Source: Patescibacteria group bacterium (lineage in GTDB: Bacteria > Patescibacteriota > Gracilibacteria > BD1-5 > UBA2023). Taken from it: a stretch of 5,547 nt of DNA. The stretch lies in the NCBI GenBank assembly GCA_030836665.1, contig JAUPLX010000016.1:1-5547 (forward strand), written 5' to 3'. A program made the position numbers and the translations under genes. Below the pieces are notes generated by a model. The model worked only from the letters and a program-made list of their open reading frames with translations. It did no database searches and was not told where the DNA came from. Shown piece after piece: positions 5,294-5,547 of the stretch; within the stretch, counting starts at the first letter, position 1, and each line of letters opens with the position of its first letter.

Positions 5294-5547
5294 ATGTCTC
5301 CCCGCTGCGGTACTGACATAGAATTCGAAGAATTCCGTTCGGGTGGCAAAATCGCCACCCCCGAACGGGTTCTGCCGTCTTTACCCAGTATCGGGGGATT
5401 GGAAGTGCCCGACGTTGCCACGCGGGAAGCCCTCGTTGCGGATTTACGGGGCCGTACCGCCGACGAAATATTCTCCATTCTCGCGAATTCCCTCGCGGAA
5501 TCCCGTTACGGATCCGCCGAATCGGTGCTTCGGAACGTCGCCTTCGA
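5294..5547 (+). CDS. Unknown protein, 5' part, downstream partner of the ATPase
   Basis: An ATG at 5294, 11 bases after the ATPase stop, opens a frame of 84 codons that runs off the window without a stop. The product begins MSPRCGTDIEFEEFRSGG and continues with a Pro/Leu stretch, then acidic helices (REALVADLRGRTADEIFSIL, SLAESRYGSAESVLRN). Codon choice matches the ATPase gene, with no TGA or other interruption. There is no signal peptide or membrane span in the visible part. I recognise no family. The tight spacing and lack of a terminator or promoter between them indicate one transcript with the ATPase, so it may be its substrate, adaptor or partner; this is inference. The start lacks a Shine-Dalgarno and follows the C/T run CGCCCCTTCC. 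The 7-bp hairpin at 5341-5360 lies within the coding sequence. Confidence 0.75.
   Translation, partial: MSPRCGTDIEFEEFRSGGKIATPERVLPSLPSIGGLEVPDVATREALVADLRGRTADEIFSILANSLAESRYGSAESVLRNVAF

Overview
The window looks like a piece of chromosome from an uncultivated bacterium, probably a Candidate Phyla Radiation (Patescibacteria) member close to Gracilibacteria. The strongest clue is the genetic code. Two genes are readable only if TGA is an amino-acid codon: the split DUF192 gene at the left edge (TGA at 104-106) and the N-terminus of the large AAA ATPase (TGA at 2925-2927). All seven visible stop codons are TAA (5) or TAG (2), and none is TGA, although the DNA is moderately GC-rich. TGA = Gly (translation table 25) is known from Gracilibacteria and Absconditabacteria and is the simplest reading; TGA = Trp cannot be excluded from this window alone. 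The assignment of the organism is inference.

Layout, left to right. 2-220 (+): the 3' part of a DUF192-domain gene, followed by a terminator. 382-588 (+): a 68-residue CspA-type cold-shock protein with a long leader, a 19-nt pyrimidine tract touching the start codon, and a strong terminator. 716-835 and 835-1296 (+): two small helical proteins of unknown function, overlapping by one base and closed by a terminator that also serves the convergent gene on the other strand. 1361-1945 (-): an iron-type superoxide dismutase (sodB). 2084-2725 (+): a lipoprotein thiol-disulfide oxidoreductase of the DsbA/thioredoxin-like family, divergent from sodB, with a terminator. 2880-5282 (+): an 800-residue AAA-family ATPase with a large unrecognised N-terminal region, behind a strong promoter embedded in inverted repeats. 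5294-5547 (+): the start of an unknown gene, 11 bases downstream of the ATPase and probably in the same operon.

How the parts may work together: sodB and the DsbA-like lipoprotein share a 138-bp divergent promoter region and both deal with oxygen or thiol stress, so co-regulation is plausible but unproven. The ATPase and the gene after it look like a functional pair of unknown purpose. None of the starts has a recognisable Shine-Dalgarno sequence, and several are preceded instead by a C/T-rich run. No RNA genes, mobile elements or CRISPR repeats were seen, and no stretch over 300 bases lacks a gene.
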